From Simplicispira suum (GTDB taxonomy: Bacteria > Pseudomonadota > Gammaproteobacteria > Burkholderiales > Burkholderiaceae_C), in NCBI RefSeq assembly GCF_003008595.1, contig NZ_CP027669.1, positions 3,348,001 to 3,412,000 of the forward strand: DNA of 64,000 nt, read 5' to 3'. Each line of letters starts with the position of its first letter. The first letter of the stretch is position 1. Below, piece after piece: positions 37,113 through 45,415 of the stretch. The notes under the pieces were generated by a model. The model saw only the letters and a program-made list of their open reading frames with translations, ran no database searches and was not told the origin of the DNA. The translations under genes were made by a program, and so were the position numbers.

Positions 37113-39197
37113 ATGAACACCGTTTCCCATTCCGAAGTCCAGGCCGTAGTCGCTGCTGCGGCTGCCGCCGCCAGCGCCCCGGCGCAGGCCGAGGCCATCA
37201 CCGTGCCGGAGGTGGCACCCTATGAACTGCACCTGATCGCGCTGTCCAAGCTGCGGCCATCGAATCGCAACGTGCGCAAGACCGGCGGCACCAGCATTCC
37301 CTCGCTCGCATCGAGCATCCAGCGCGTGGGGCTGTTGCAGAACCTGACCGTCACCGGCTCGCCCGGTGGCGAGTCTTTCGAGGTGGTGGCGGGCAAGCGG
37401 CGGCTGGCGGCCTTGAAGCTGCTGGCCAAGCGCCGCAGGATCGGGTGCGACCATCCGGTGCCCTGCCTGCTGGTGCCGGATGCCTCGGCGCGCACCGTGA
37501 GCCTGACGGAGAACGTGCAGCGGGTTTCGATGGGCGCCATCGAGGAATTGCGGGCCTGGAAGGCGCTGGCGGCCGAAGGCCGTGCCATCGAGGACATTGC
37601 GGCCGACTTCGGCGTCACGCTGCTGGTGGTGCGCAGGCGGCTGCGGCTCGCCAACGTCTCGCCCCGGCTGCTGGTCGCGTGCGAGGCCGGAGAGGTCTCC
37701 ATCGAGCAGTTGATGGCGCTGGCGATCACGGATGACCACAAGGCCCAGGAGGCTGTGTGGTTCGAGGCCCCGCAGTGGCAGCGCAGCCCGGATGCGCTGC
37801 GCGAGCACCTGACGCGCGACGAGATCGACGCCAGCCGCGATCCGGTGGCGCGCTTCGTCGGGGTGGAGGCCTACGAGGCGGCGGGCGGCGGCATCCGGCG
37901 CGATCTGTTCGCGGATGAGCAGGACGGCGTGTTCCTCACTGATGCCGGATTGCTGGGCACGTTGGCGCGGGACAAGCTGGAAGCGGTGGCCGAATTGGTG
38001 CGAGCCGAGGGCTGGGGCTGGGTGGAGGCCGTGCCGCGTGCCACGTCGGCGGAACTGCACCAGTTGCAGCGGGCGCGGCCCACGCGCCGGGAGCCCGGCA
38101 AGGCCGAGACCAGGCGCATCGCCAAGCTGGAAGCCGAGCAGGCGCGCATTCAGGACAAGCTCGACGACGAGTACCTGTCCGACGATGGCGCGCAGGCGCT
38201 GCAGGAAGAACTCGACCGGCTGGGCGATGAACTGGACACCATAGAGCAGGGGCTGCTCGTGTACGCGCCAGGCGTGGTGCCGCTGGCCGGGGCTGTGGTG
38301 TCGGTCGATCCCATGGGCGCGGTGGTGGTGCATCGCGGGCTGCTGCGCGAGGAGCAGGCCAAGGCGCTGCGGGAGCAGGCGCGGCAGGAGGCCGGAGAAG
38401 CAGACGCCGGCGGCGGCGGCACCGAGACAGCCGATGCGGAGCCAGTGGGGCCGGGTATCTCGGAGAAATTGGCCCGGCGCCTGAGCGCGCACCGCACCGT
38501 GGCCTTGCAGGCCGAGGTCGCGCGGCGTCCCCGCGTGGCGCTGGCGGCCCTGGTGCACGTGCTGGCGCACCGAGTCATCCTTGACGGCTACGGCGCAGCG
38601 TCCATCAACATCAGCGCATCACCGCAGGACAGGCTGTCGCACATGGCACCGGACATTGACGAGTCCCCGGCGGCGCAGGGACTGGAAAGGGTGCGCGAGG
38701 CCTGGGTGGCGCAACTGCCGTCCGACCCCGAGGCGCTGTTCGCAGAACTGCTGGCGATGGAGCAGGAGGAACTGCTGTCTCTGCTGGCGCTGTGCGTGGG
38801 CCGCACCGTCGCGGCGTTCGCGTCGAGGGAGACCGAAGTGCCTGCCGTGGCGCTGGCCCGGGCCGTGGGGCTGGACATGCACGACTGGTGGACGCCCACG
38901 GCAGCGGGCTACTTCGACCACGTGTCCAAGGCCAAGGCGCTGGAGGCGGTGCAGGTGTTCGCGCCGGGTGAGGTACATCGCCTCGCCAAGCTCAAGAAGG
39001 CGCAGATCGCCTCCGAGGCCGAGCGGCTGGCAGCGGGTTCCGGGTGGCTTCCGGTGATGTTCAGGACGCCGGAAGAAGCGGCCATCGAGCAGGCTGATGC
39101 TGAACCGGAAGCAGAGGTAGGCGCCGAAGCCGAAACCGATGTGGACGCCGAAGGCGCGGAGGCTGACGCGGAGGAAGAAGCGCACGCCACGGCGTGA
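37113..39197 (+). CDS. ParB/RepB/Spo0J family partition-like protein
   Basis: 694 residues, much longer than chromosomal ParB (about 280-300). The N-terminal ParB/sulfiredoxin-like nuclease fold contains LSKLRPSNRNVRKTGG, GLLQNLTV and FEVVAGKRRLAALKLL; the arginine-rich box is SLTENVQRVSMGAIEEL; a helix-turn-helix follows (AIEDIAADFGVTLLVVRRRLRLANV). A coiled-coil segment (about 320-375) and an acidic tail (QADAEPEAEVGAEAETDVD) complete it. This long form is typical of conjugative elements. Probably acts with the ParA at 46457, although RepA and other genes separate them. A terminator follows. Confidence 0.88.
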   Translation: MNTVSHSEVQAVVAAAAAAASAPAQAEAITVPEVAPYELHLIALSKLRPSNRNVRKTGGTSIPSLASSIQRVGLLQNLTVTGSPGGESFEVVAGKRRLAALKLLAKRRRIGCDHPVPCLLVPDASARTVSLTENVQRVSMGAIEELRAWKALAAEGRAIEDIAADFGVTLLVVRRRLRLANVSPRLLVACEAGEVSIEQLMALAITDDHKAQEAVWFEAPQWQRSPDALREHLTRDEIDASRDPVARFVGVEAYEAAGGGIRRDLFADEQDGVFLTDAGLLGTLARDKLEAVAELVRAEGWGWVEAVPRATSAELHQLQRARPTRREPGKAETRRIAKLEAEQARIQDKLDDEYLSDDGAQALQEELDRLGDELDTIEQGLLVYAPGVVPLAGAVVSVDPMGAVVVHRGLLREEQAKALREQARQEAGEADAGGGGTETADAEPVGPGISEKLARRLSAHRTVALQAEVARRPRVALAALVHVLAHRVILDGYGAASINISASPQDRLSHMAPDIDESPAAQGLERVREAWVAQLPSDPEALFAELLAMEQEELLSLLALCVGRTVAAFASRETEVPAVALARAVGLDMHDWWTPTAAGYFDHVSKAKALEAVQVFAPGEVHRLAKLKKAQIASEAERLAAGSGWLPVMFRTPEEAAIEQADAEPEAEVGAEAETDVDAEGAEADAEEEAHATA

Positions 39198-39906
39198 GCC
39201 TGTGCCCCGGCTTCGGCCGGGGCTTTTAGCCGCGCCTCGGCCCCAGGGCCTCGGCGCGGCGCGCGCGACAGGTGTGCCGCGCGCGTGAGAACACCCCATC
39301 CAGCGGGCGCTGCCCGTGCGTTCCAGCCAGGCGCCCCGCGCTGCGGTGCGCGGGGCATTCAGTGGCCCGCTGCGCGAGTGCGCAGGTGCATGCCGTCCTC
39401 AATCCAGGCCGGGCGGTCGCGCGGTGAACGGCGGCGGCACGCCGACGAGTTGGACGGTGGACGGATCTTGCGCCAGCCGGCCCCGCTGTCCGATGGAGAC
39501 GATGCGGCGGTGCGTGGTGCGTTGCCGGGTGGTCAGCCGGCTTGGCATTCGGCGCGGCCGAATCCATGCCGGAATGCTGCCGGGCGGTGACGGTGCCTGA
39601 ACCATGCGCGTGTCCTGCGAGGTCTGGTCCGCTCCCACGGCCTTGTATTTGCCGTGAATCCTGGCGTGGGCATGGCGCACTCCCGCTGGTCGGGGCGCCT
39701 CGGGCTCGATCGCCGCAACCGGCCTGCCCAACAAATTTCCCCTGCGCTGTGCGCATTCCTCGCGAGACAAATTTTTTGTGCCTGCCGGTCCTCCACTTCC
39801 GTTGCGGCCCTGCGGGTGCGGCGCGCCCGGCGCCTTGCCTGATCGGATCACTGCCCAAGGCCGCGATGGGCGCGGACCTGGATCAACCTCGAAGGAGATT
39901 TCAATC
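39198..39906. other. Non-coding region between parB-like gene and DUF736
   Basis: 709 bases. After the terminator at 39204-39227 the GC-rich DNA has several open frames, all with poor codon character and no family resemblance. Nearer the DUF736 start the composition becomes more AT-rich (around 39730-39780), so a promoter may lie there. Confidence 0.45.
39204..39227 (+). terminator. Terminator after parB-like gene
   Basis: GCCCCGGC-ttcg-GCCGGGGC followed by four T; UUCG-capped GC stem. Confidence 0.75.
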
Positions 39907-40215
39907 ATGGCTCACATCGGCACTTTCACCGCACAGAACGGCAGCTACACCGGCACGGTCCGTACCCTCACGCTGAACGTGAAGGCCAGGATCGTTCCAG
40001 CCGACAAGGGCAGCGAGAACGCCCCGGACTTCCGCATCGTCGCCGCCGGCGGCTTCGACATCGGGGCCGGCTGGCGCAAGGTCAGCCGCGCGGACCGTCC
40101 CTACCTCTCGGTGACCCTGGATGACCCGTCGTTCCCCGCAACGATCTACGCTCGCCTGGTCGAAGGCGAGGACGGCGCGCACAACCTGATCTGGTCGCGC
40201 AGCAAGGGCGACTAA
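39907..40215 (+). CDS. DUF736 family protein
   Basis: 102 residues, full-length DUF736: [63 protein letters not shown]. The family is found almost only on plasmids and integrative elements; its function is unassigned. An excellent AAGGAG lies ahead of the ATG at 39907. Followed by its own terminator, so probably monocistronic and well expressed. Confidence 0.9.
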   Translation: MAHIGTFTAQNGSYTGTVRTLTLNVKARIVPADKGSENAPDFRIVAAGGFDIGAGWRKVSRADRPYLSVTLDDPSFPATIYARLVEGEDGAHNLIWSRSKGD

Positions 40216-40226
40216 ACGCCGCCCTG

Positions 40227-40252
40227 GGCGCCCCGCTTCGGCGGGGCGCCTT
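40227..40252 (+). terminator. Terminator after DUF736 gene
   Basis: GGCGCCCCGC-ttcg-GCGGGGCGCC followed by TT; ten-pair stem with UUCG loop. Confidence 0.8.
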
Positions 40253-40629
40253 GTGGTGTTCGGCGACGGCGGTGCGAAGGGGCGCATCGGCGGCGGCGCT
40301 GCCGTCCCCGTCGCAAAGCCGATTCCTCTGAACTGTTCTTGTGCGTTTGCACGTTGTCCCGGTTTTACGGTTTTGCGGCTTTCCAGTTAAGCGTGAAGCC
40401 GTCTTTGTGTTTTCTCGGGTCTCAGCAGATGAGGCTTGGCGGTTCGGCGATTGCGTGCGTCTGCGGCGATGCCGCACCGCGCTCTTGTGCTGCGCATCGA
40501 GCCGCCTGGCGTCTCGACCCATTCGGGCGCCGATCGCTGACGCCTTCGCGCCGGGGGCGCTGCGCGCTGTGCTTGCCTGGATGCAGGAAGTGTTTGGGCT
40601 GGCTTGCAGTGGTTCCAGCGTGTCACGGC
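40253..40629. other. Gap between DUF736 and group II intron
   Basis: 377 bases, no supported gene. Includes the repeated block ggcgctgcgcgctgtgcttgcct at 40556-40578, related to 36644-36666. The intron is inserted at its right border. Confidence 0.45.
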
Positions 40630-42824
40630 GTCGGGTAGCAGCGGCGCATTACTGCGCCGCCGCCCCCTAAGAACCGGACGTGCGAGTCACCCCGCATCCG
40701 GCTCAAGCCATTCTTCAGCACCACAGGCTGGCACCGAACAGTTTGACGGAACGTTTCGAGGCTCGACGGCGGTCCAAGTATTCAGTCCATGCCGGGTCGA
40801 ACGGGTTGGCGGCTGCAGGGATTTTGACGTGGCGCGTGATTGCCACCGTCATCGCACGAAAGAGCTGGATACCAACAGTTTTGCCGTCGGCAGAGCCCCT
40901 TGTTGCGAAGTCCCCGTTCCGATTCCCGATCGTCCGGAAGTACCGCTTCTTGATCCACCATGCACTTTTGGCGGGATGCCTGCGCTTTGCCCACCTCCAA
41001 AGCATGTGCCAGATGAAGTCATCGACTCTATTAAAGGTTGTTTTCGCGGCAGCGTGGCGGTGGTACATGGCCCAACCACGGATCACCGGGTTGAGCAGTC
41101 GTATCACTGCCGCTTGCGTGGCGGTTGCATTCCCTTTAATGATTGCCCTCACCTTGTCCAGCAGCGACTTGATGCTCTTCTTTGCTGGCTTGGTCAGGCA
41201 CTGGCGACCGTACTTGCGCACGTTCTGACCCAGGAAGTCGAACCCTTGCTCGATATGCGTGATCCGGGTCTTCTCCTCCGACAGTTCCAGTCCGCGTTCC
41301 GCCATGAAGCGGCGGATAGCAGGCAGAACCTGGGATTCGAGCACGTCTTTCGACGCGCCTGTGACCACGAAGTCATCGGCGTAGCGGATGACGTTGAACT
41401 TGGCCCTGCGATGTGCGCGCTCCGATCCTCCGGCGCTCGCGAGAACCGCAGCCTCCAGGCCGTCCAACGCCATGTTCGCGAGCACGGGCGAGATGATCCC
41501 TCCCTGGGGTGTGCCAGCCCGACTCTCGAACAGGGCCCCTTCATCGACATAGCCAGCTTCCAGCCATTGGCGCAGGATCGCCTTGTCCATCGGTATGTGC
41601 TTCAGGAGCCAGGCATGGCTGAAGTTGTCGAAACAACCTCGAATATCGCCTTCCAGAACCCACTCTGCCGACGTGCGATGCGACAGGCAGTTGAAACACT
41701 GTTCGATGGCATCAGCGGTCGAACGTCCTGGCCGGAAGCCATAGGAGTTCAGGTCCGCTCGCGTCTCCGCGATGGGTTCCAGGGCGAGCTTCCACAAAGC
41801 CTGCATCGCCCGGCACCGCATACATGGAATTCCCAACGGACGCATCTTCCCATTGCTCTTGGGGATGTAGACCCGTCTCAGCGGCATCGGGCGGTAGCCA
41901 CGATGCCGCATCGACAGCATCCCTTTCCATCTGGCCGCCGGGGTCAGCCAGACCTTCCCGTCTACCCCCGGCGTTCTCTTGCCTCTGTTTTCCGTCACTC
42001 GCTTGACGGCAAGCAGCTTGCCGCTGTGCGAGCGGGTCAGCAGACGCTGCAGGGCTTTCGCCTTGCCCCACCTGCCTTCCCGAACTGCCTTGGCGATACG
42101 CATCTGAAGCCGTTTCACCTCTGCCTCGATGCGGTTCCAGTTCACCAGATCCCACATCAATGCATCGGGCAAGGACGCACCAGCGCCTGACACCGGAATG
42201 TCGTTTGCCGTCATCTGCTTTTCCTCGTACAACGGTTTGTCAAGACTCTCTCGCCATGAATGACCTCGCGGAAGTCTGCCCGCTTTCGCGTCGGGCGATG
42301 TCGCAGCCCGTATCCCGGCCATTACAGCCGGGCATTCGCTTTCTCCGCGTTCCTTTACCCACCACGCCCACAGCGTCCCTCGCGGTTCGCCTGCCGTTGC
42401 CGGCAGCGTGATGGGCTTACCCTGTTCCGCATGAATTTCCGGATGGTGCGGACCCGTCCTGTGCGCCGGCGGCATTCCTGTCCATGATGGTCCAGAGAAC
42501 GAAGACCATGCCTTGCCGCGTACCTTTTGGTTCGAGCCTGTCAGCACATTTGGCTCGATAGACGTTACGGCGCTTTTGCGGACGTTCACATGTGTTGGTC
42601 GTACCCATCCATCCCTTGCTCCGATCCGCATTTGTGCTAGCAGATTCCACCTTGCCTCGCGGCTCGGCGTACCGGTTAGACCGGCGGCTACGTTGTCCCC
42701 GGAGCTTCACACCGAGCCGTTGCCAGCTCCGCATGTCCGGGTAGGGAACAGCTGATGGAACAGCCGGTTTCATCAAGTCATTTCTTCCTCCTGAAACAGA
42801 AATTCAAGCGACCTCAGGTCGCAC
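40630..42824 (-). mobile_element. Group II intron (complete)
   Basis: The intron is transcribed leftward. Its 5' end reads GTGCGACC from 42824, the canonical GTGYG start. Domain V is recognisable at about 40668-40703 (minus strand GAGCCGGATGCGGGG ... CACGTCCGGTTC), followed by domain VI and the 3' end CTACCCGAC at 40638-40630. Total 2195 bp including one intron-encoded protein. It lies in a non-coding leader between DUF736 and DUF2958, antisense to the direction of those genes, so splicing is irrelevant to them if they are read from the plus strand. Boundaries are inferred from consensus ends. Confidence 0.82.
40715..42214 (-). CDS. ltrA: Group II intron reverse transcriptase/maturase
   Basis: 499 residues. 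RT domain blocks: TPGVDGKVWL, RRVYIPKSNGKMRPLGIPC, EPIAETRADLNSYGFRPGRS, LEGDIRGCFDNF with the first catalytic Asp, GTPQGGIISPVLANMALD, and the RYADDFV active site. A maturase X domain follows (VIRLLNPVIRGWAMYHRHAAAKTTFNRVD), and the C-terminus (RTIGNRNGDFATRG) shows no clear HNH endonuclease Cys pairs. The start at 42214 (MTANDIPV) is preferred; the frame open to 42631 corresponds to intron RNA. Intact. Confidence 0.93.
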   Translation of the reverse strand: MTANDIPVSGAGASLPDALMWDLVNWNRIEAEVKRLQMRIAKAVREGRWGKAKALQRLLTRSHSGKLLAVKRVTENRGKRTPGVDGKVWLTPAARWKGMLSMRHRGYRPMPLRRVYIPKSNGKMRPLGIPCMRCRAMQALWKLALEPIAETRADLNSYGFRPGRSTADAIEQCFNCLSHRTSAEWVLEGDIRGCFDNFSHAWLLKHIPMDKAILRQWLEAGYVDEGALFESRAGTPQGGIISPVLANMALDGLEAAVLASAGGSERAHRRAKFNVIRYADDFVVTGASKDVLESQVLPAIRRFMAERGLELSEEKTRITHIEQGFDFLGQNVRKYGRQCLTKPAKKSIKSLLDKVRAIIKGNATATQAAVIRLLNPVIRGWAMYHRHAAAKTTFNRVDDFIWHMLWRWAKRRHPAKSAWWIKKRYFRTIGNRNGDFATRGSADGKTVGIQLFRAMTVAITRHVKIPAAANPFDPAWTEYLDRRRASKRSVKLFGASLWC

Positions 42825-42963
42825 GTTCTGGCCGTCAAGGTCGGCGCGTGCAGCGCACGCTGGCGGGCCTGGCGGCCGTCCTGCGGAACCTGTGACGGCG
42901 GCGCTGCGCCGTGCCTTGTGCGGTCCCGGGCAATCCCGCCCGGACACCGTTCAGGAGAACGAC

Positions 42964-43314
42964 ATGCACGGACCTTTCATCACCGATGCGCAGCGCGCGC
43001 TGCTGCTGGCCAATGGTCGGCAATCCCTTGCACAGGAGGACTTTGATCCGCCGCCGGTGGTCAAGCTGTTCATGCCCGATGCGAGCGCGACATGGCTGCT
43101 GACCGAGATCGACCCCGAGGACGAAGATCGTGCCTTCGGGCTGTGCGATTTGGGCCTGGGGTGGCCGGAGATGGGCTGGGCAAGCCTTCCCGAGATCCAA
43201 GCGCTGCGCGGGCCGCTCGGGCTGCCGGTGGAGCGCGATCTGTACTTCAGGGCCGGGAAACCACTGAGCGCCTATGCGCGTGAGGCGAACTTGGCCGGGC
43301 GCATCCTGGCGTAG
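42964..43314 (+). CDS. DUF2958 family protein, copy 1
   Basis: 116 residues: MHGPFITDAQRALLLANGRQ, PPPVVKLFMPDASATWLLTEIDPED, RAFGLCDLGLGWPEMGWASL. The domain is common on integrative elements, with unassigned function. Preceded by AGGAGAACGAC and by the duplicated GC-rich leader (42849-42963) whose hairpin CGGGC-aatccc-GCCCG lies about 20 bases before the ribosome-binding site. A second paralogue is at 43724. Confidence 0.85.
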   Translation: MHGPFITDAQRALLLANGRQSLAQEDFDPPPVVKLFMPDASATWLLTEIDPEDEDRAFGLCDLGLGWPEMGWASLPEIQALRGPLGLPVERDLYFRAGKPLSAYAREANLAGRILA

Positions 43315-43370
43315 CGGCCATGGGCGCCACCGGCGGGTGGCGCCTGCCGAGCTGCATGCGCACCATGCTC

Positions 43371-43679
43371 TTACCCTGCCTTGGCCTGCGCCCGCAGCTC
43401 TTTTTTGTACCGCTTCATCGTGGACTGGATCATTTCGTCGGGCCCGATCTCCAGGCCCTCGGCCAGGCGAAACAGCGTCGTCAGCGACGGGCTCGTCTGT
43501 CCCAGTTCCAGCTTGGCCACGAAGGTGCGCGTGACGCCCGATGCAAAGGCCAGCCCCTCCTGACTGACGCTCGACGCGGCGCGCCGGGCCTTGAGTTCGG
43601 CCGCAAAGGCTTGAAGAAGAGCTGGATCCTGGTTGGCGCGCACGGCGACGAATTTCGTCGCTGTGCATCTTTTATGCAC
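43371..43679 (-). CDS. XRE-family transcriptional regulator
   Basis: 102 residues. A helix-turn-helix of the Cro/C1 type covers AFAAELKARRAASSVSQEGL, FASGVTRTFVAKLELGQTSP and LTTLFRLAEGLEI. It lies divergently from DUF2958 copy 2 with 44 bases between starts, so it may repress that gene or itself from the shared gap. No toxin partner adjoins it. The first 20 residues are less conserved and a later start is possible. Confidence 0.8.
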   Translation of the reverse strand: MHKRCTATKFVAVRANQDPALLQAFAAELKARRAASSVSQEGLAFASGVTRTFVAKLELGQTSPSLTTLFRLAEGLEIGPDEMIQSTMKRYKKELRAQAKAG

Positions 43680-43723
43680 CCGCTTGTATGGTACAAAACA
43701 GAATATCGACCGCAGGAGTGCCC

Positions 43724-44065
43724 ATGCCCTTCCTCACCGATGACCAGCGCCGCGCCATGCTCGCCAACGGCGCGGCCCGCGACCGTGGCGAGGACACCGA
43801 CCCCTATCCGGTGGTCAAGCTCTACGCCCCGGGCTGCGACGCCTGCTGGGTGCTGACCGCACTCGACGCCGATGGCGACCGCGCCTTCGGGCTGATCGAC
43901 GCCGGGGTCGGCTGTCCCGACCTGGGCGAGGTGAGTCTGGCGATGCTGGCGGGTATCCGTGGCCCGAGGGGCTTGCCGGTGGCGCTGGAGCCCGGCTACC
44001 GCGCGCGCAAGACCCTGTCCGCCTACGTGGTCGATGCTCGGCGCGACGGGATGGTCACGGACTGA
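43724..44065 (+). CDS. DUF2958 family protein, copy 2
   Basis: 113 residues, paralogous to the gene at 42964: MPFLTDDQRRAMLANGAARD, PYPVVKLYAPGCDACWVLTALDADGDRAFGLIDAGVG, YRARKTLSAYV. The two copies bracket the XRE regulator. Start at 43724 follows the family pattern; an ATG at 43688 adds 12 residues that reach into the regulator promoter. Confidence 0.85.
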   Translation: MPFLTDDQRRAMLANGAARDRGEDTDPYPVVKLYAPGCDACWVLTALDADGDRAFGLIDAGVGCPDLGEVSLAMLAGIRGPRGLPVALEPGYRARKTLSAYVVDARRDGMVTD

Positions 44066-44192
44066 CCACATGCGCACAACCGGTCGCACAAGTTACCTGG
44101 CGGGCCCGCGGCGCGGTCAGCCCTCGCCGCGATAGCGAGCCATTCCATTCGAGGGTGTGGCAGCTTAAGGGTTTTCCCTTGGAGTTCGCCTC

Positions 44193-44952
44193 ATGACGAT
44201 TCGACGCGATGCCGATCCATCTTCGGCGCCTTGCTGCGCCACCGCCGCCTATCTGTACGCGCTGACCTTGGACGCGTCGGCACTGGCCTGGGAGTTTTTG
44301 CGCCGCCACGCGGGCTACCGTGCCGCCTGGCGCGAGGCGCCGCCTGCCCGACGCGATGCCGCCGCGCGGCGCTGGGGGTTGCGGTGTCGCCCTTGATCCA
44401 GGGCTCGATGCCCGCCGCGTGCATCCGGTCTGGATCGGGGCCGAAGGCGCCATGGCGCATGTGCGGCCGGCGCGGGATGCCGGGGTGCGGCCGAGTGCGG
44501 TCTTCCGGCCGTGGGCCGTCCCGGGATGCAAGTGCGTGCTGCACACCGGCCTGGACCTGGTGTTCTGCGCGGGCGATGGCACGAACCGCGTGTGCGCCTG
44601 CCTGGCGCTGAACCTGGAGGCGGGGGCGGCCTGCCACGTCACGATGCCGGTGGGTAGCTGCCGCGCCGAGGGCGCAGCCCTGTGCCTGCGGCTCGCGGGC
44701 GATTCCCCCGAGTGCTGCCGGGCCAGGGCCGTGACTCGCGTCGATCTCATGCACATGCGCTGCCTGCAGGCGCTCGACGCCCTGCAGGACGGCGGCACGC
44801 AGCGCGACGTGGCCGTCGTCCTTTTCGGGGTTGATGCCGTGGCGGCGCACTGGCACGCCGACAGCGAGCTGCGCGCACAGGTGCGCCACATCATCGCCCG
44901 TGCTCGCGCCCTGGTGGACGGCGGCTACCTGCGGCTTGCAGGGGTGCGCTGA
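44193..44952 (+). pseudogene. DUF2285-type regulator, frameshifted
   Basis: The 5' part (44193-44396) reads MTIRRDADPSSAPCCATAAYLY, then ALAWEFLRRHAGYRAAWREA, the usual N-terminal module (DUF6499-like). It stops prematurely, but an overlapping frame one base ahead continues LDPGLDARRVHPVWIG and carries the DUF2285 domain to RHIIARARALVDGGYLRLAG at 44952. The switch lies near the CCC run at 44390-44392, where one extra base breaks the frame. Intact homologues, as I recall, are single proteins of about 250 residues encoded before the HTH/repA genes of such elements. Confidence 0.75.
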
Positions 44953-45092
44953 ATTTCATCTCGCTTGACGCAGGCCTACGGAGACGAACGCTGCGCGCCG
45001 AATCTCCCTTCGCACCACGCCCCTTCTTGCCCAGACTGCTCTGCATCGGGCTGCGTCTGGATGGCGGCCCCCACGGCGAGATGGAGGCCCCC

Positions 45093-45383
45093 ATGGCAAT
45101 CGGAGATTCGACCCCTACGCACGGCGCGGCGGCGGCTGCGCCACGGCTGGACGCGGCCACGACCGCAAAGCCTGAATTCCTGACCACCGGCGAGGCGGCC
45201 GCGCTGCTGCGCCTGTCGCCGCGCACGCTGGAGAAGCAGCGCGTGCTGGGCGGAGGGCCACGGTTTCGCAAGTTCGGCGCCCGCGTGCTCTATGCGGCGG
45301 CCGACCTGCTCGCCTGGGCCGACAGCCGCGCCTACGGCATGACGTCCGACCCGGGCCGCACGGTGCGCAGCTCGACCCGCTGA
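45093..45383 (+). CDS. Helix-turn-helix (excisionase/MerR-like) protein
   Basis: 96 residues. FLTTGEAAALLRLSPRTLEKQRVLGGGPRFRKFGARVLY is a winged-helix DNA-binding domain of the excisionase/MerR type; the flanks are Ala-rich and short. The ATG at 45093 is preceded by GGAGG at five bases, hence the choice over 45081 or 45027. In related elements this gene stands immediately before repA, as here, and may regulate it. Confidence 0.82.
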   Translation: MAIGDSTPTHGAAAAAPRLDAATTAKPEFLTTGEAAALLRLSPRTLEKQRVLGGGPRFRKFGARVLYAAADLLAWADSRAYGMTSDPGRTVRSSTR

Positions 45384-45415
45384 GCACCCCCTGGCTGCGC
45401 TGGATGGAAGCGGCC

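Noticed and set aside
36975..38570. A 531-residue minus-strand frame opposite the ParB-like gene
   Set aside because: His/Gln/Arg-rich shadow of the clearly coding plus strand, with no start signal or family resemblance.
40604..42190. A 528-residue plus-strand open frame across the group II intron
   Set aside because: It is antisense to the recognisable RT/maturase and has no coherent protein character; long mirror frames are expected in GC-rich coding DNA.
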